Below are positions 10,150 through 19,731 of a DNA stretch of 64,000 nt, piece by piece. This DNA comes from Oceanospirillum sp964342385 (lineage in GTDB: Bacteria > Pseudomonadota > Gammaproteobacteria > Pseudomonadales > Halomonadaceae). Each line of letters begins with the position of its first letter. The first letter of the stretch is position 1. The position numbers and the translations under genes were made by a program. Under the pieces are notes generated by a model. The model was not told where the DNA came from, ran no database searches, and saw only the letters and a list, made by a program, of their open reading frames with translations. Where the stretch lies: contig CAYFGP010000011.1 in NCBI GenBank assembly GCA_964342385.1, forward strand, positions 1-64,000, read 5' to 3'.

Positions 10150-10686
10150 TTACATCCAGCTTTCTGGTGTTACCTCAACCGTCTGCTCACCACAGTTAAC
10201 CCAGGCTGTACCGTCCTGAATAGTGATCTGCAGCTGCATGGTACGCGCTGTCATCGCTGCCAGGCCATCAATCACAGAATCTGGGATATAAACCACTTTT
10301 AGATTATTAAAACGCGTCAGCTTGTTTTTGATCTGCTCCCACCAGATTGGTGCAGCATTATCACCATAGGTATACAGAATCACTTCACCTGCACGGGCAG
10401 AGGCTTTACGCAGTCTCTTCTCATCTGGACAACCCAATTCGATCCAGAGCTCAATCTCATCGGACAGGCTCTTTTTCCAAACCTCAGGCTCGTCGTCTTC
10501 AGATAACCCCTTAGTAAACTCCAGGCCTTCTGTGGCATTTAAAATCCAGGCTAAAATACGCAGCATCATGCGCTCATCATTTTCAGATGGGTGCTGAGCG
10601 ATTGTCAGGTTTTCATCCAGATAAACACCACGGTCCATATCTGCAATGCTGACCGATGCTTTAAATACTGTTGCTTTTAACGCCAT
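10150..10686 (-). CDS. yaeQ: YaeQ family protein
   Basis: A 178-aa protein of the usual YaeQ length. The N-terminus MALKATVFKASVSIADMDRG, the ARAGEVILYTYG segment and the WWEQIKNKL segment are typical. The fold is related to PD-(D/E)XK nucleases, but the biological role is unsettled. YaeQ was once proposed to compensate for RfaH loss, which was not upheld, so I assign no function. It converges on the aminotransferase terminator and is probably monocistronic. Confidence 0.9.
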   Translation of the reverse strand: MALKATVFKASVSIADMDRGVYLDENLTIAQHPSENDERMMLRILAWILNATEGLEFTKGLSEDDEPEVWKKSLSDEIELWIELGCPDEKRLRKASARAGEVILYTYGDNAAPIWWEQIKNKLTRFNNLKVVYIPDSVIDGLAAMTARTMQLQITIQDGTAWVNCGEQTVEVTPESWM

Positions 10687-10908
10687 TGGGCATCCTTAAA
10701 ATTTCTTGTTGGCGTTTAATATAATGGTAAATCCAAAAAGTACAATGCCACCAATGAGTTATCGTTTAAAAAAACACTATTTCGACTATTTTCTCCATAC
10801 TAACGCAAAACATCTCACTCTCCTTCAATCAAACCATCAGGACAAACCATCAAGGAACGACAGTATTTCCCATACCAGATACTCACGTTTCACACACCCA
10901 TTCCAAAA

Positions 10909-11004
10909 TAAGCACACACTTACACAGAAATGTTTCGATATTTTTCGACTTATGACTGAAGAATAAAACCATCGACTAAAGAGAAACTTTTGTGTGGGTG
11001 CTTA
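10909..11004 (-). repeat. Palindromic intergenic repeat, copy A
   Basis: A 96-bp element ending in perfect inverted TAAGCAC / GTGCTTA (10909-10915, 10998-11004), with ACACAAAAGTTTCTC-type arms inside. Read on the minus strand it matches the copies at 27178 and 29198 through the core (TTTCTCTTT, TTCATTCTTCAG-like, ATATCGAAA-like). It lies in the 411-bp spacer between yaeQ and the solute-binding protein, about 90 bp before the latter's start. The rest of that spacer (10687-10908) shows no supported gene. Confidence 0.75.
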
Positions 11005-11097
11005 GAGGAATTTTTTTGTGAGTGATTATTAAACCTTAACAAATACCTTTTTAGCGCCGATAATGATAAATATAACCCGAAAACATGGACATAACAG

Positions 11098-11925
11098 ATG
11101 CCGCTAAATCTTCGTCTAGCTCTGCTCCCACTGTTTTTCAAAGCGCACTTAAGTTGTGCGGGACGGCTCCGTCTTCCTGTTGCTGGCCTGACAGCTCTTA
11201 TGATCAGCGTATTTTCACTAAATACTAAAGCTGATGAGCCCTTAACCTTTCTGGTACAAAACTCTCAACCCAAATATTTCCTCGATCAGGGTGAGAAACT
11301 GGGTTTATGCGGTGAAATATACTTTCAGCTCAGCAAGAAACTAAAAAAACGCGGTATAGACAGCTCTGTCCTTCCCCAATACATACCAATCAAAAGAATC
11401 TTTAGCATGGTGGAATCAGGCCCAGGCTATGTCTTTTGCGGTAGTTCTCGCACTGACGCACGTGAGAAACGTTTTGATTTTATCGATACCCCGCTATATC
11501 TAATCAGTTACGTCCTATTGGCTCACAAGGAAGAAAGAGTCAGCCCTGCAACGTTCGAGGAGCTAAAAGCCAGTGGCGGTACTGTCGGTGTCCTTTTTGG
11601 CACCCGCTCAGCTCAATCGCTAAAGGAGAAGTTGGGTAATCAGGTAAATGACAGCTTTCAAGAGTTTGATACGCCACTACGCATGATGAGTACGGCACCT
11701 TATCGCCTACGCTACTTCTACTATCATGATTTGGGCCTGAACTATATGGCCAAAGAATCAGGTCTGCCGTTAAAGGTGCTCAATAATCGCTTTAAAACAC
11801 GGGCACAGTGGCTGATCCACAGCAAAGATTTAAAGCCCGAAGCCGTTGCAGCACTGAGTCTAATTATGAAAGAGATGGAAAAAAGCGGTGAACTCGATGC
11901 AATTGTGCAGAAATATATCTATTAG
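11098..11925 (+). CDS. Periplasmic solute-binding protein, family 3 type
   Basis: A 275-aa exported protein of the extracellular solute-binding family 3 fold (amino-acid ABC transporter binding proteins). An unusually long N-region precedes the hydrophobic signal core (about 28-41), with likely cleavage near NTKA-DEP (about 46). The mature part begins PLTFLVQNSQPKYFLD and contains a CGSSRTDAREKRFDFID segment typical of the ligand-binding lobe. No permease or ATPase gene is adjacent, so this may be an orphan binding protein rather than part of a transporter. The start at 11098 has only a weak GGA upstream; the internal ATG before ISVFSLNTKA would leave too short a signal. Confidence 0.75.
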   Translation: MPLNLRLALLPLFFKAHLSCAGRLRLPVAGLTALMISVFSLNTKADEPLTFLVQNSQPKYFLDQGEKLGLCGEIYFQLSKKLKKRGIDSSVLPQYIPIKRIFSMVESGPGYVFCGSSRTDAREKRFDFIDTPLYLISYVLLAHKEERVSPATFEELKASGGTVGVLFGTRSAQSLKEKLGNQVNDSFQEFDTPLRMMSTAPYRLRYFYYHDLGLNYMAKESGLPLKVLNNRFKTRAQWLIHSKDLKPEAVAALSLIMKEMEKSGELDAIVQKYIY

Positions 11926-11986
11926 TGCGTCCAATTCTAGCCAATAGCTGATTTGGCAATAAAGCTCACTGAACACCCTTTCTATA

Positions 11987-12019
11987 AAAAGAGACCTGCT
12001 AACAAGCAGGTCTCTTTTT
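11987..12019. terminator. Bidirectional terminator
   Basis: Perfect 14-bp stem AAAAGAGACCTGCT / AGCAGGTCTCTTTT with an AACA loop and T/A tracts on both sides. It lies between the convergent solute-binding-protein and PAS-GGDEF-EAL genes. Confidence 0.9.
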
Positions 12020-12046
12020 GATGATAACGGAAGGGAAAGGACAACC

Positions 12047-13942
12047 TTAGGTATAATCCCTGATCAAATCAGATAGTGGCATAGGGCGAGCGATACGATA
12101 CCCTTGTCCGATATGACAACCACTATTTTTAAGAAACTCCAGTTGCCCCTCCGTTTCAATGCCCTCAGCAACGACAGACAAACCAAGACCTAACCCCAGG
12201 CCAATAATCGCATTAATAATGCTCTCACTGTTTTCCCCCTGGCTCAGATCACGAATAAAGGTCTGATCAATCTTCAGGGTTTTCACAGGGAAATGCCGCA
12301 GATAAGCTAAAGAAGAATAACCTGTACCAAAATCATCAATGGCCAGTTCAACCCCCAATTCTCTGAGGTTAGCCATCATCTGACAGGCATCATCAACATC
12401 TTCAATCAGCATGCTTTCTGTGATTTCAAATTCGATCAATGCCGGATCAATACCTGAATCGTTAATAATTCCTGCGATCGTGTTCACCAATTCAGGGTTA
12501 CGAAACTGACGCACAGACAAGTTAATGGCGACCTTTAACGGTATATCACGCTGTTGATTGATATTTTGCGTATCCGAAATCGCTTGGCGGATAATCCACT
12601 CCCCCAGACTGCGAATCAAACCGGTATCTTCCGCCAACGGAATAAAATCACCCGGTGGAATCATGCCGCCATCGGGCTGAGGCCAACGTAGCAGCGCCTC
12701 CATCCCCATCAACGCACCCGATTTCAGATCGATCTTAGGCTGGTAATACATCATAAACTCATTACCAGCAACGGCTTTACGCAACTTGGTTTCAAGCCGC
12801 ACACGCTCAGCACTGCTGCGGTTCTGATCATCGGAATAGAAGCGATAACCGCCTTTACCTTCCTGCTTAACCCGATCCAGAACTGCCTGACTCTGTTGAA
12901 TCAACTCATCTTCTTCATGAGCGTTATCCGGAAAAACAGAGATACCCATACTGGCGGAAAGATAAACCTCTTCACCATCGACGTGGAAAGGACTGTCAAA
13001 AGCGTCAGTCAAACGTCGAGCTACCACTGCGGCGTCTTCTGGTTCTCTCAACTCACTGAGAATAAAACTAAAATCATCCCCTCCCAGACGGGAGATCATA
13101 TCCGCATCCCGCTCAAGACGTTTCTCTTGTCGGGCCAGCAGATCTGTTCGACGAATACAAAGTTTTAATCGATTAGCCACCTCAACCAACAGCTTATCGC
13201 CCTGATCAAAACCAAACGCCTGATTAATCAAGGTAAAACGATCAATATTAAGCAGAATCAAGCCGGTCTTGGTGTTGTGACGAGTGGCGATATTAAATTC
13301 ATGTCCCAGGCGATTACGGAACAGAATCCGGTTGGGCAGATCAGTGAGCGGATCATAATGAGTTAAACGTTCCAGCTCCTGCTCGGTACGTTTCTGATCG
13401 GAAAGATCAGTAAAAATAGCAAAATAGTGGCTGATTTGGCCATGGTCATCACGCACTGTCTCAATGGACAGATACTTCATAAAATGACTGCCGTCGGCGC
13501 GACGGTCCCATACCTCGCCTTCCCAGTAATCGTGCTCATTCAACGTCAGCCACATATGATGATAAAAATCACTTTCATGGCGACCGGATTGATTAATACT
13601 GGCTTTTTTACCACAAACATCAGAGCCTAAACGGCCTGTTAAACGAGTATAAGCAGGATTGGTATAGAGAATGGTTTGCTCAGCATCCGTAATCATAATA
13701 GCGAAATGCGCTTTTTCTACGATACGGTTAACTAGCAACAGACGCTTAGAGGTATCTTTATGTAGACGTATCTCTTCCTGCAACCGACGCCTGACCTGTT
13801 GCAGCTCCTGAGTACGCGTTTCAATACGTTTTTCCAGCTCTCTTTGTAGCTGTACTGCGTCAGACTGATAGTCTGCCTGACGCTCTATGTCTGCCCGGTG
13901 TTCCATTTCTACATTAGAATCAGCACTGACCTGCGTATCCAT
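12047..13942 (-). CDS. PAS-GGDEF-EAL protein
   Basis: About 631 aa, soluble (no membrane segment seen). In order: an N-terminal coiled coil rich in Glu/Arg/Gln (about 15-65), a PAS domain (about 70-185; AIMITDAEQTILYTNPAYTRLTG), a GGDEF domain whose signature reads GGDDF with an RxxD I-site just before it, and an EAL domain. The EAL domain keeps MEALLRW, NLSVRQF, EITES, DDFGTGYSS and LKIDQTF, so phosphodiesterase activity is likely intact, while cyclase activity is uncertain because Glu is replaced by Asp. The frame also allows a start at 13963 (MKKKGSGM). I prefer the ATG at 13942 because AAAGG lies 7 nt upstream. It is 137 bp downstream of another GGDEF-EAL gene on the same strand reading outward. 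Confidence 0.9.
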   Translation of the reverse strand: MDTQVSADSNVEMEHRADIERQADYQSDAVQLQRELEKRIETRTQELQQVRRRLQEEIRLHKDTSKRLLLVNRIVEKAHFAIMITDAEQTILYTNPAYTRLTGRLGSDVCGKKASINQSGRHESDFYHHMWLTLNEHDYWEGEVWDRRADGSHFMKYLSIETVRDDHGQISHYFAIFTDLSDQKRTEQELERLTHYDPLTDLPNRILFRNRLGHEFNIATRHNTKTGLILLNIDRFTLINQAFGFDQGDKLLVEVANRLKLCIRRTDLLARQEKRLERDADMISRLGGDDFSFILSELREPEDAAVVARRLTDAFDSPFHVDGEEVYLSASMGISVFPDNAHEEDELIQQSQAVLDRVKQEGKGGYRFYSDDQNRSSAERVRLETKLRKAVAGNEFMMYYQPKIDLKSGALMGMEALLRWPQPDGGMIPPGDFIPLAEDTGLIRSLGEWIIRQAISDTQNINQQRDIPLKVAINLSVRQFRNPELVNTIAGIINDSGIDPALIEFEITESMLIEDVDDACQMMANLRELGVELAIDDFGTGYSSLAYLRHFPVKTLKIDQTFIRDLSQGENSESIINAIIGLGLGLGLSVVAEGIETEGQLEFLKNSGCHIGQGYRIARPMPLSDLIRDYT

Positions 13943-14079
13943 ACCTGAGCCTTTCTTCTTCATTATTACGAGCTTAATCCCTCTAATCTAATTTTGCGTT
14001 ATTCACAGGATGCCTGCTGATTAAACCACCCCAGATTTAACCAGGCAGGACTCCAATAACCACAAAATCAATATCTCTA

Positions 14080-16710
14080 TTACATTAAATGACCAACACC
14101 TGTTTCACCAGCTTTTTTTGCACTATCAGGGGCTTGCACAAGATCAGGTAGAGGGCGGCCCAGATAATAACCTTGAGCATAATCAATCCCTAATGCACGC
14201 ACCTCGGCCATAATCTCTTCATCTTCAATAAACTCAGCAATAGTTTTAATACCCAGGTTCTGCGCCAGAGTGACAATACTTTTCACAAACGCCATATACT
14301 TTTCGTCCTGCAGCATATTGCGAATAAACTCACCTTCAATCTTAATCACATCAATTGGGAAGTGTTTAATATAGTGAAAAGAGGAGAAACCCGAGCCAAA
14401 ATCATCAATGGCAAAGCTAAAGCCCTCCATCTTCAGATCCAGTACAAACTTCTCCAGCAGCGTTAGATTACTGACGGTCTCACGCTCGGTCAGCTCAAAA
14501 ACAATACGCTCAGGCACAATATTGTAATCCAGTGCCAACTGGTGAATATGAGCAATAAACTCACTGACAATCAAAGACTTAGGTGACAAATTAATAAACA
14601 GATTACCGGTATAACCCTGCTTATTCATCTGCTCAAAGGCTTTCTCAATCAGGATATAGTCCATCTTGTGAACCACCCCAATCCCTTCAGCAATATCGAT
14701 AAACTCACCAGCCGGTACGATCTTGCCATCCTGCTCAATACGCATCAGCAGTTCGTGAATGAGCACCTCGCCGGTTTCACAATCCACAATAGGCTGGAAG
14801 AAAGGCACAATACGACGCTCTTCCAACGCCCTGAGCACCATAATGTTCTTCTCACCCACTTCCTTAAAGACTTCTGCCACTTCATTCTCATCAGGAATGG
14901 CAATCGCATTACGTCCCAGCTTCTTGGCTTTGTACATCATATTATCGGCCATCAGGAAGAGGTCACGGGGGTTATCCGCATGATTGGGATATAGGGCGAT
15001 CCCCACTGAAATAGTTGCATGCACGATAGCACCATCGGGGGAGCGAATTTCTAAATCTTCCAGATTCCGTCGGATCTTCTGCGCCACCATATGAGCCTGT
15101 TCTTCCGTGGTTTCCGGCAGAATGACTGTAAACTCATCGCCACCGTAGCGAGCGACCATATCGCCAGCACGCACCGTATCCTCCAATACATGAGCAAACT
15201 CCTGCAGGAATTGATCACCAAAAGCGTGGCCGTGACGATCATTCACCAGCTTAAAGTTATCCATATCCAGCATTAACAGAGCAAAACTCTCCTTGTGACG
15301 TGTTGCCCGACCAATCTCATACCCCAGCAGCTCCTTAAACATACGCTGGTTATGCAAACTAGTCAGCGGATCACGGGTGGCGTAATACTCCAGATCCTTA
15401 GTGTACTTGTAGATCGCTTTCACCGAACCTACCAGATTCAGCAACGTAGTGAGAATGCCATCAATTACAATATGACGAATTGGATCTGTCGCCAGATCGG
15501 ACTGTACCCCAATACCGACCACACCACCGATCTTGGGTGCCTCAAGTAACAGAGACTTGGTCTGCAGCTCAATATCCTCAGGTGTCAGTTGATGCTCAAT
15601 ATCCATATCCTCATCACTGGCGATATGGTGAGTAATACTCAAAATCACAGTACCTTGCTGGAAGTGAGTATTGCCATCTAATTGCTGATGCAGATAAGCC
15701 TCAAAATCCTGCTGTGTTTTTTCAGAAACGTTTTTGTACCAGAACACCTCCAGCTCATAGCCCTCTTCCTCCACCTGGAAGATAGTCACCAGAGTATGAG
15801 CAGTAATAATGGTATTGATATCAACCAGCAGATCCTTAATAAAATCCCGCCAGTCTCGAACCACATCCGAGGTGATAATAAATTTACTCAGCAGGCGGAT
15901 CTCAAACTCCAGAATCTCCTTATCCACCGCCACATCCTTCAGCTTCTCCATTAACTGACTAACATGACGGAACGCCTGATTAAACTCGGCAAAATAGAAA
16001 TCAAAATCTGCGGCTTCCAGCTGCTTAAAGTCTTTTACTGTCTCAATTGGAGCCAGACGATTTTTAAATTGCTCCATGGAACGCTTAATCTTCACCGCCA
16101 AATAGGCAGATAAACCTAAAGCCGCTACCAGAATTAGAATGGCAAACAGAATAAACAGAGCGATATTATTCTGCCGCATCTCCGAACTGATCACCTGAAG
16201 ATTCTGGCGTAGATCAATCACGCCCAGAGTATCCCCAACCTCCGCATTCACATGACAGCGGGTACACTCTTCGCGCGCTAACAGAGGGAATAAGCGACGA
16301 ATTTCATCTCCTTCATTAATGACCTGCTCAGCACCATCCTCAAAAATCTGATCTAACTGACGATCAAATTCAGGCTGCTCGATAGGTCCAAACAACGCTT
16401 CTACCCTAGAACCACGATAAATCTCAATCTCATAGGAACTTTCAGCCATTACAGACTTAGTCGATGAAATAAACTCCTGCAGATCCTGGCGAGTCCAACC
16501 TTGACGCATCACCTGGAACATAGAATTAAAAGTATTGGCGGCAATGGTTTGAGAAGTTTCCTCAGCCATTTTGTGAATAATATTTTCGTACAACAAAGCA
16601 GCGGTCAGGGTCACACTGAAAAACACGGTTAAAGACACCGCCATGATCGCCGCTAACACATACCCCCGTAACGTGCGGAAAAAGTTATGGATCTGATTGA
16701 TAACATTCAT
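14080..16710 (-). CDS. GGDEF-EAL protein with haem-type periplasmic sensor
   Basis: An 876-aa membrane protein. Membrane segments at about 17-42 and 183-206 flank a periplasmic domain containing ECTRCHV, a CxxCH c-type haem attachment motif (C149, C152, H153), as in DUF3365/Tll0287-like sensors. A cytoplasmic GAF-like region follows, then GGDEF (RYGGDEF, with RAGD I-site five residues before) and a C-terminal EAL domain whose signature is ELL (IHELLMRI). The rest of the EAL metal and catalytic set is visible: INLSPKS, ELTERE, DDFGSGFSS, VIKIEGEF. Both activities look plausible. The haem motif suggests gas or redox sensing, which is an inference. It needs cytochrome c maturation functions not seen here. 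Confidence 0.9.
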   Translation of the reverse strand: MNVINQIHNFFRTLRGYVLAAIMAVSLTVFFSVTLTAALLYENIIHKMAEETSQTIAANTFNSMFQVMRQGWTRQDLQEFISSTKSVMAESSYEIEIYRGSRVEALFGPIEQPEFDRQLDQIFEDGAEQVINEGDEIRRLFPLLAREECTRCHVNAEVGDTLGVIDLRQNLQVISSEMRQNNIALFILFAILILVAALGLSAYLAVKIKRSMEQFKNRLAPIETVKDFKQLEAADFDFYFAEFNQAFRHVSQLMEKLKDVAVDKEILEFEIRLLSKFIITSDVVRDWRDFIKDLLVDINTIITAHTLVTIFQVEEEGYELEVFWYKNVSEKTQQDFEAYLHQQLDGNTHFQQGTVILSITHHIASDEDMDIEHQLTPEDIELQTKSLLLEAPKIGGVVGIGVQSDLATDPIRHIVIDGILTTLLNLVGSVKAIYKYTKDLEYYATRDPLTSLHNQRMFKELLGYEIGRATRHKESFALLMLDMDNFKLVNDRHGHAFGDQFLQEFAHVLEDTVRAGDMVARYGGDEFTVILPETTEEQAHMVAQKIRRNLEDLEIRSPDGAIVHATISVGIALYPNHADNPRDLFLMADNMMYKAKKLGRNAIAIPDENEVAEVFKEVGEKNIMVLRALEERRIVPFFQPIVDCETGEVLIHELLMRIEQDGKIVPAGEFIDIAEGIGVVHKMDYILIEKAFEQMNKQGYTGNLFINLSPKSLIVSEFIAHIHQLALDYNIVPERIVFELTERETVSNLTLLEKFVLDLKMEGFSFAIDDFGSGFSSFHYIKHFPIDVIKIEGEFIRNMLQDEKYMAFVKSIVTLAQNLGIKTIAEFIEDEEIMAEVRALGIDYAQGYYLGRPLPDLVQAPDSAKKAGETGVGHLM

Positions 16711-16939
16711 ATTTTATCTTCTCGGGAATATCACTCCTGCATTTAAGCACGGCCCTACCTGCAAATAGATGACCCACCTCAACAGAATCGAACACCACCG
16801 ACATATCCTTTCGCCTCATAGAACACTTACTCTAAGAGCAGATAAAAAGATGAAAATCAGAAAATATCACTTATAATCCAAGCATTAGATAGAGAAAAAA
16901 ACCAAAATAAGCGCTACAACAAAAAAGAAAACTAACACC

Positions 16940-17437
16940 ATGATGTATCAAGCTGCTGCCAGCCGTAAGCTGGACCGAATCGATCGCAAAATCTTAACGG
17001 AACTGCAACAAAACGCAGACATTAGTAACTTAGAACTCGCCGAACGCGTTGGTCTATCCGCATCCCCCTGCGCCCGCCGTGTTAAATTGCTGGAAGAAGC
17101 AGGCATCATCAAAAAGCGTGTCACCCTGCTGGATCAAACAGCACTGGGCTTAGACCTCACCATCTACGTACACGTCTGCCTGGAGTGCCAGATCCCGGAA
17201 CGGCTGGAAAACTTTGAACGTAAAGTAATGAACTACGACGAAGTGATGGAATGTTCACTGATCACAGGTAGCGACGCTGATTTTCTGCTAAAAGTCGTCA
17301 TGCCTGACATGGCCTACTACGAACACTTTCTACTGAAAGAACTGAATAGAATCGAAGGCGTGACCAGCATCCGCACCAGCTTTGTACTACGCCGAGTGAA
17401 AAGTAAAACGGATATGCCGCTGAATCATATTGGCTAA
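16940..17437 (+). CDS. Lrp/AsnC family transcriptional regulator
   Basis: A 165-aa protein of the normal Lrp size. The N-terminal helix-turn-helix is visible (LDRIDRKILTELQQNADISN, then LAERVGLSASPCARRVKLLEEAGII), followed by the C-terminal RAM ligand-binding domain (about 75-150). The conserved G-D of the RAM domain appears as TGSDADFLLKV. Such proteins bind DNA as dimers or octamers and respond to amino acids; the target here is not evident. The gene stands alone, divergent from the haem-type GGDEF-EAL gene, and is followed within 100 bp by the candidate sRNA. The two adjacent ATG codons at 16940 and 16943 are equally possible starts. Confidence 0.9.
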   Translation: MMYQAAASRKLDRIDRKILTELQQNADISNLELAERVGLSASPCARRVKLLEEAGIIKKRVTLLDQTALGLDLTIYVHVCLECQIPERLENFERKVMNYDEVMECSLITGSDADFLLKVVMPDMAYYEHFLLKELNRIEGVTSIRTSFVLRRVKSKTDMPLNHIG

Positions 17438-17520
17438 GATTGCCGAGAGATAAAGAGTTTTGGACTGAAGAATTAGTTTTCCCTAGATTCAAGTCATAAG
17501 TGCAATCGTATTTTTGCAAA

Positions 17521-17526
17521 TATAAT
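17521..17526 (+). promoter_or_regulatory. -10 box of the sRNA candidate
   Basis: A perfect TATAAT placed 7 bases before the first base of the outer stem at 17534. No good TTGACA -35 is visible 16-18 bp upstream; the corresponding hexamer reads about AAGTGC. Confidence 0.55.
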
Positions 17527-17531
17527 GAGTT

Positions 17532-17626
17532 AAGGCCTGTCGATCGGTATGGCTACCGACCCCTTTGCTACGGCATTGATGAGGGCTTGCATGGGTGCCT
17601 CCCATGCGGCAGGCCGTTTCTTTTTT
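17532..17626 (+). ncRNA. Candidate ~95-nt structured small RNA
   Basis: The segment folds by eye into a closed three-way structure. The outer stem is GGCCTG (17534-17539) with CAGGCC (17610-17615), extendable to 8 bp. Hairpin 1 is TCGGTA-TGGC-TACCGA (17544-17559). Hairpin 2 is GCATGGG-TGCCT-CCCATGC (17589-17607). The outer stem is followed directly by GTTTCTTTTTT, and a consensus -10 box ends 7 nt before the stem, so start and stop signals frame the fold exactly. It lies in the 599-bp spacer after the Lrp-type gene and 410 bp before the radical SAM gene. I do not recognise the family. The 104-codon ORF at 17549-17863 starts inside the fold and is not supported as a gene. Nothing else is recognised in 17630-18036. 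Confidence 0.55.
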
Positions 17627-18036
17627 GAACTTCGAGCCTTACGAATAATTACCCCTACTATTAACCCACCAGACTTCTATAGTCATAAAACTAAGGCGGC
17701 TTATTTGATTTCAGCCGTTTATGCTGCTGTCTGTTCATCTTATTCTCCGGTTGAGCCTATAGCTCAATCAGTATATCCACTAACTCGAAACAGAAGCCAA
17801 ACACCCTACGCTTTAGAGCAAACCACCTATACTTTGAACAGAAACTTGAACCATGCCACATAAACCTTTGTTGGCAATGCCATGAAAAGATGGCACCTTT
17901 AAACCTGTCATAACAAATTGATCTTACGAATAATTCAACCGGATAAGTTGATCATCAACGATGATTTGGGTTGTGCCATTCAATTTGTTACAGCGCTCAC
18001 CTGTCGAGCCGTTGAAATTATCAGCCGAGTGTTTTT

Positions 18037-19728
18037 ATGGAAAACCCTACACCTGTTCAAACTCAGCAAAACTCAAGCCAGAAACCCTCGCGTTTCGGTA
18101 TTTTACTGATTAAACCATCTCGCTATGACGATGATGGCTATGTGGTGCAATGGTGGAAAAGCATCGGACCCGCCCATAGCATGGCTGCGGTTTGGGGGAT
18201 CGTTGAAGATGCAGCGAACCGCCAGGTCATGGGTCTTAATGTGTCAGTTGAGATCGATGGTGTGAATGAAATGACCACCCGTGTTGACGCTAAAAAGCTG
18301 GGTAAAAAGCTTAAGGCTTTTGATCGGGCTTTGGTGATGATGGTGGGAGTTCAAACCAATCAGTATCCCCGTTCGGTTGATCTGGCTCGACAGTTTATTG
18401 CTCAGGGTATCCCTGTGGCCATTGGCGGCTTTCATGTCAGTGGTACGATGGCACTCACGCCGGATTGGGAATACGGTGCTCTGCAATCTGCTCAGGATGA
18501 AGGTATTACACTGTATGCAGGGGAGCTGGAAACAGGTGTCGATGAGCTCATGCGTGATGCCTGGAACGGCACTTTAAAGCCGATGTATGACAAAAGTGAT
18601 GATCTAGCGGATATGAGCAAGGCCCCTCTTCCCAAGCTGCTAACGCCAAAACAGCGCAAGATGAAGATTGATGTCGCGACGATGGATATGGGCCGAGGCT
18701 GTCCTTTTAAGTGTTCTTTCTGCTCGGTGATTAATGTATCCGGCAATAAGATGCGTTCACGGGACCCTGCTGCGATTGAGGTTTATCTGCGTCAGTGCAT
18801 CGATCAGGGCACGCACCGCTTGTTATTGGTGGATGATAACTTTGCTCGCTTGCGTGAGTGGCGAGAGATTCTGGATGTCTTTATCAAGCTGCATAAAGAG
18901 ACGGGGATTGAGTGGGATTGTTTTGTGCAACTGGATACCCAATCTCACCGAATTCCAGGCTTTGTCGAGAAAGCCCGGGAAGCAGGCTGCACACGGGTAT
19001 TTATCGGCATCGAAGCTGTACGTAGTGATAATTTGCTTGCTGTGGGTAAGAAGCACAATAAGGTTCAAGCCATGCACGATATGGCGATGGCCTGGAAAAA
19101 AGCCGGTATCTTTATCTTTGGCACCTTGATTGTGGGCTTTGATCACGACACCCCTGAGCTGATGAAGCAGGATATTCGCTTTATTCAGGACAACGTGCCC
19201 ATCGATATCCTGATTACTACGGTTTTGACTCCGCTCCCCGGTTCTATGGACCACAAACATGCCGTTGAAGCGGGTGTAAAACTGGATCCAGATCTGAATG
19301 AATACGACACCACTCATGCAGTATTTGATCACCCTCTAATGAGTAAAGAGGAGTGGAATCAGACTTATCTGGATCTTTATGATTGGTTTTACACTCCAGA
19401 ACATATCGAAAAGATCTTCACTCAGGCACTGGAAAATGGCATCAGTGTTAAGGAATTGATCCAGGTGATGATGGCGTTCTATGGCTCACCTCGTTTTGAA
19501 AAGAGCCACCCTTATGTCTATGGCTTGGTGCGTTTCAAATCACGTATTGATCGTCGCCCTGGCAGAGAAATTGAGCCCATCTGGCGCTTCTACCCCCGTC
19601 GAATGTGGGAGGTCAGCAAATCTCTGGTGGGCCATGTAGGACTTTATCTCCATCTGCTGAAAATTGCGCGCCGAGCTCGTAAAGCGGTTAAACGCCGCAG
19701 CCCTTTGATCAAGGTGGAGCAGATTTAA
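18037..19728 (+). CDS. Cobalamin-type radical SAM enzyme
   Basis: A 563-aa protein. The N-terminal about 200 residues have the layout of a B12-binding domain (ILLIKPSRYDDDGYV..., GIPVAIGGFHVSGTMALTPD), although the DxHxxG cobalamin-ligand motif is not evident. The radical SAM domain carries the cluster motif C222-x3-C226-x2-C229 (GCPFKCSFCSV) and the GIEAVRSDN and LIVGFDHDTP segments. The C-terminus has an Arg/Lys-rich tail (ARRARKAVKRRSP) suggesting membrane or nucleic-acid contact. Family members methylate or rearrange unactivated carbons; the substrate here is unknown. Its stop codon is followed after three bases by the ATG of the NRPS gene, so the two are surely co-transcribed and probably act on one product. 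The start has a weak RBS. Confidence 0.85.
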   Translation: MENPTPVQTQQNSSQKPSRFGILLIKPSRYDDDGYVVQWWKSIGPAHSMAAVWGIVEDAANRQVMGLNVSVEIDGVNEMTTRVDAKKLGKKLKAFDRALVMMVGVQTNQYPRSVDLARQFIAQGIPVAIGGFHVSGTMALTPDWEYGALQSAQDEGITLYAGELETGVDELMRDAWNGTLKPMYDKSDDLADMSKAPLPKLLTPKQRKMKIDVATMDMGRGCPFKCSFCSVINVSGNKMRSRDPAAIEVYLRQCIDQGTHRLLLVDDNFARLREWREILDVFIKLHKETGIEWDCFVQLDTQSHRIPGFVEKAREAGCTRVFIGIEAVRSDNLLAVGKKHNKVQAMHDMAMAWKKAGIFIFGTLIVGFDHDTPELMKQDIRFIQDNVPIDILITTVLTPLPGSMDHKHAVEAGVKLDPDLNEYDTTHAVFDHPLMSKEEWNQTYLDLYDWFYTPEHIEKIFTQALENGISVKELIQVMMAFYGSPRFEKSHPYVYGLVRFKSRIDRRPGREIEPIWRFYPRRMWEVSKSLVGHVGLYLHLLKIARRARKAVKRRSPLIKVEQI

Positions 19729-19731
19729 CCC

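Noticed and set aside
10706..10966. 86-codon frame upstream of the solute-binding protein gene
   Set aside because: It runs into repeat copy A, has no RBS and a low-complexity translation.
17549..17863. 104-codon frame starting inside the sRNA candidate
   Set aside because: It lacks an RBS, its start lies within stable stems and crosses a terminator-like U-tract. The fold explains the sequence better.
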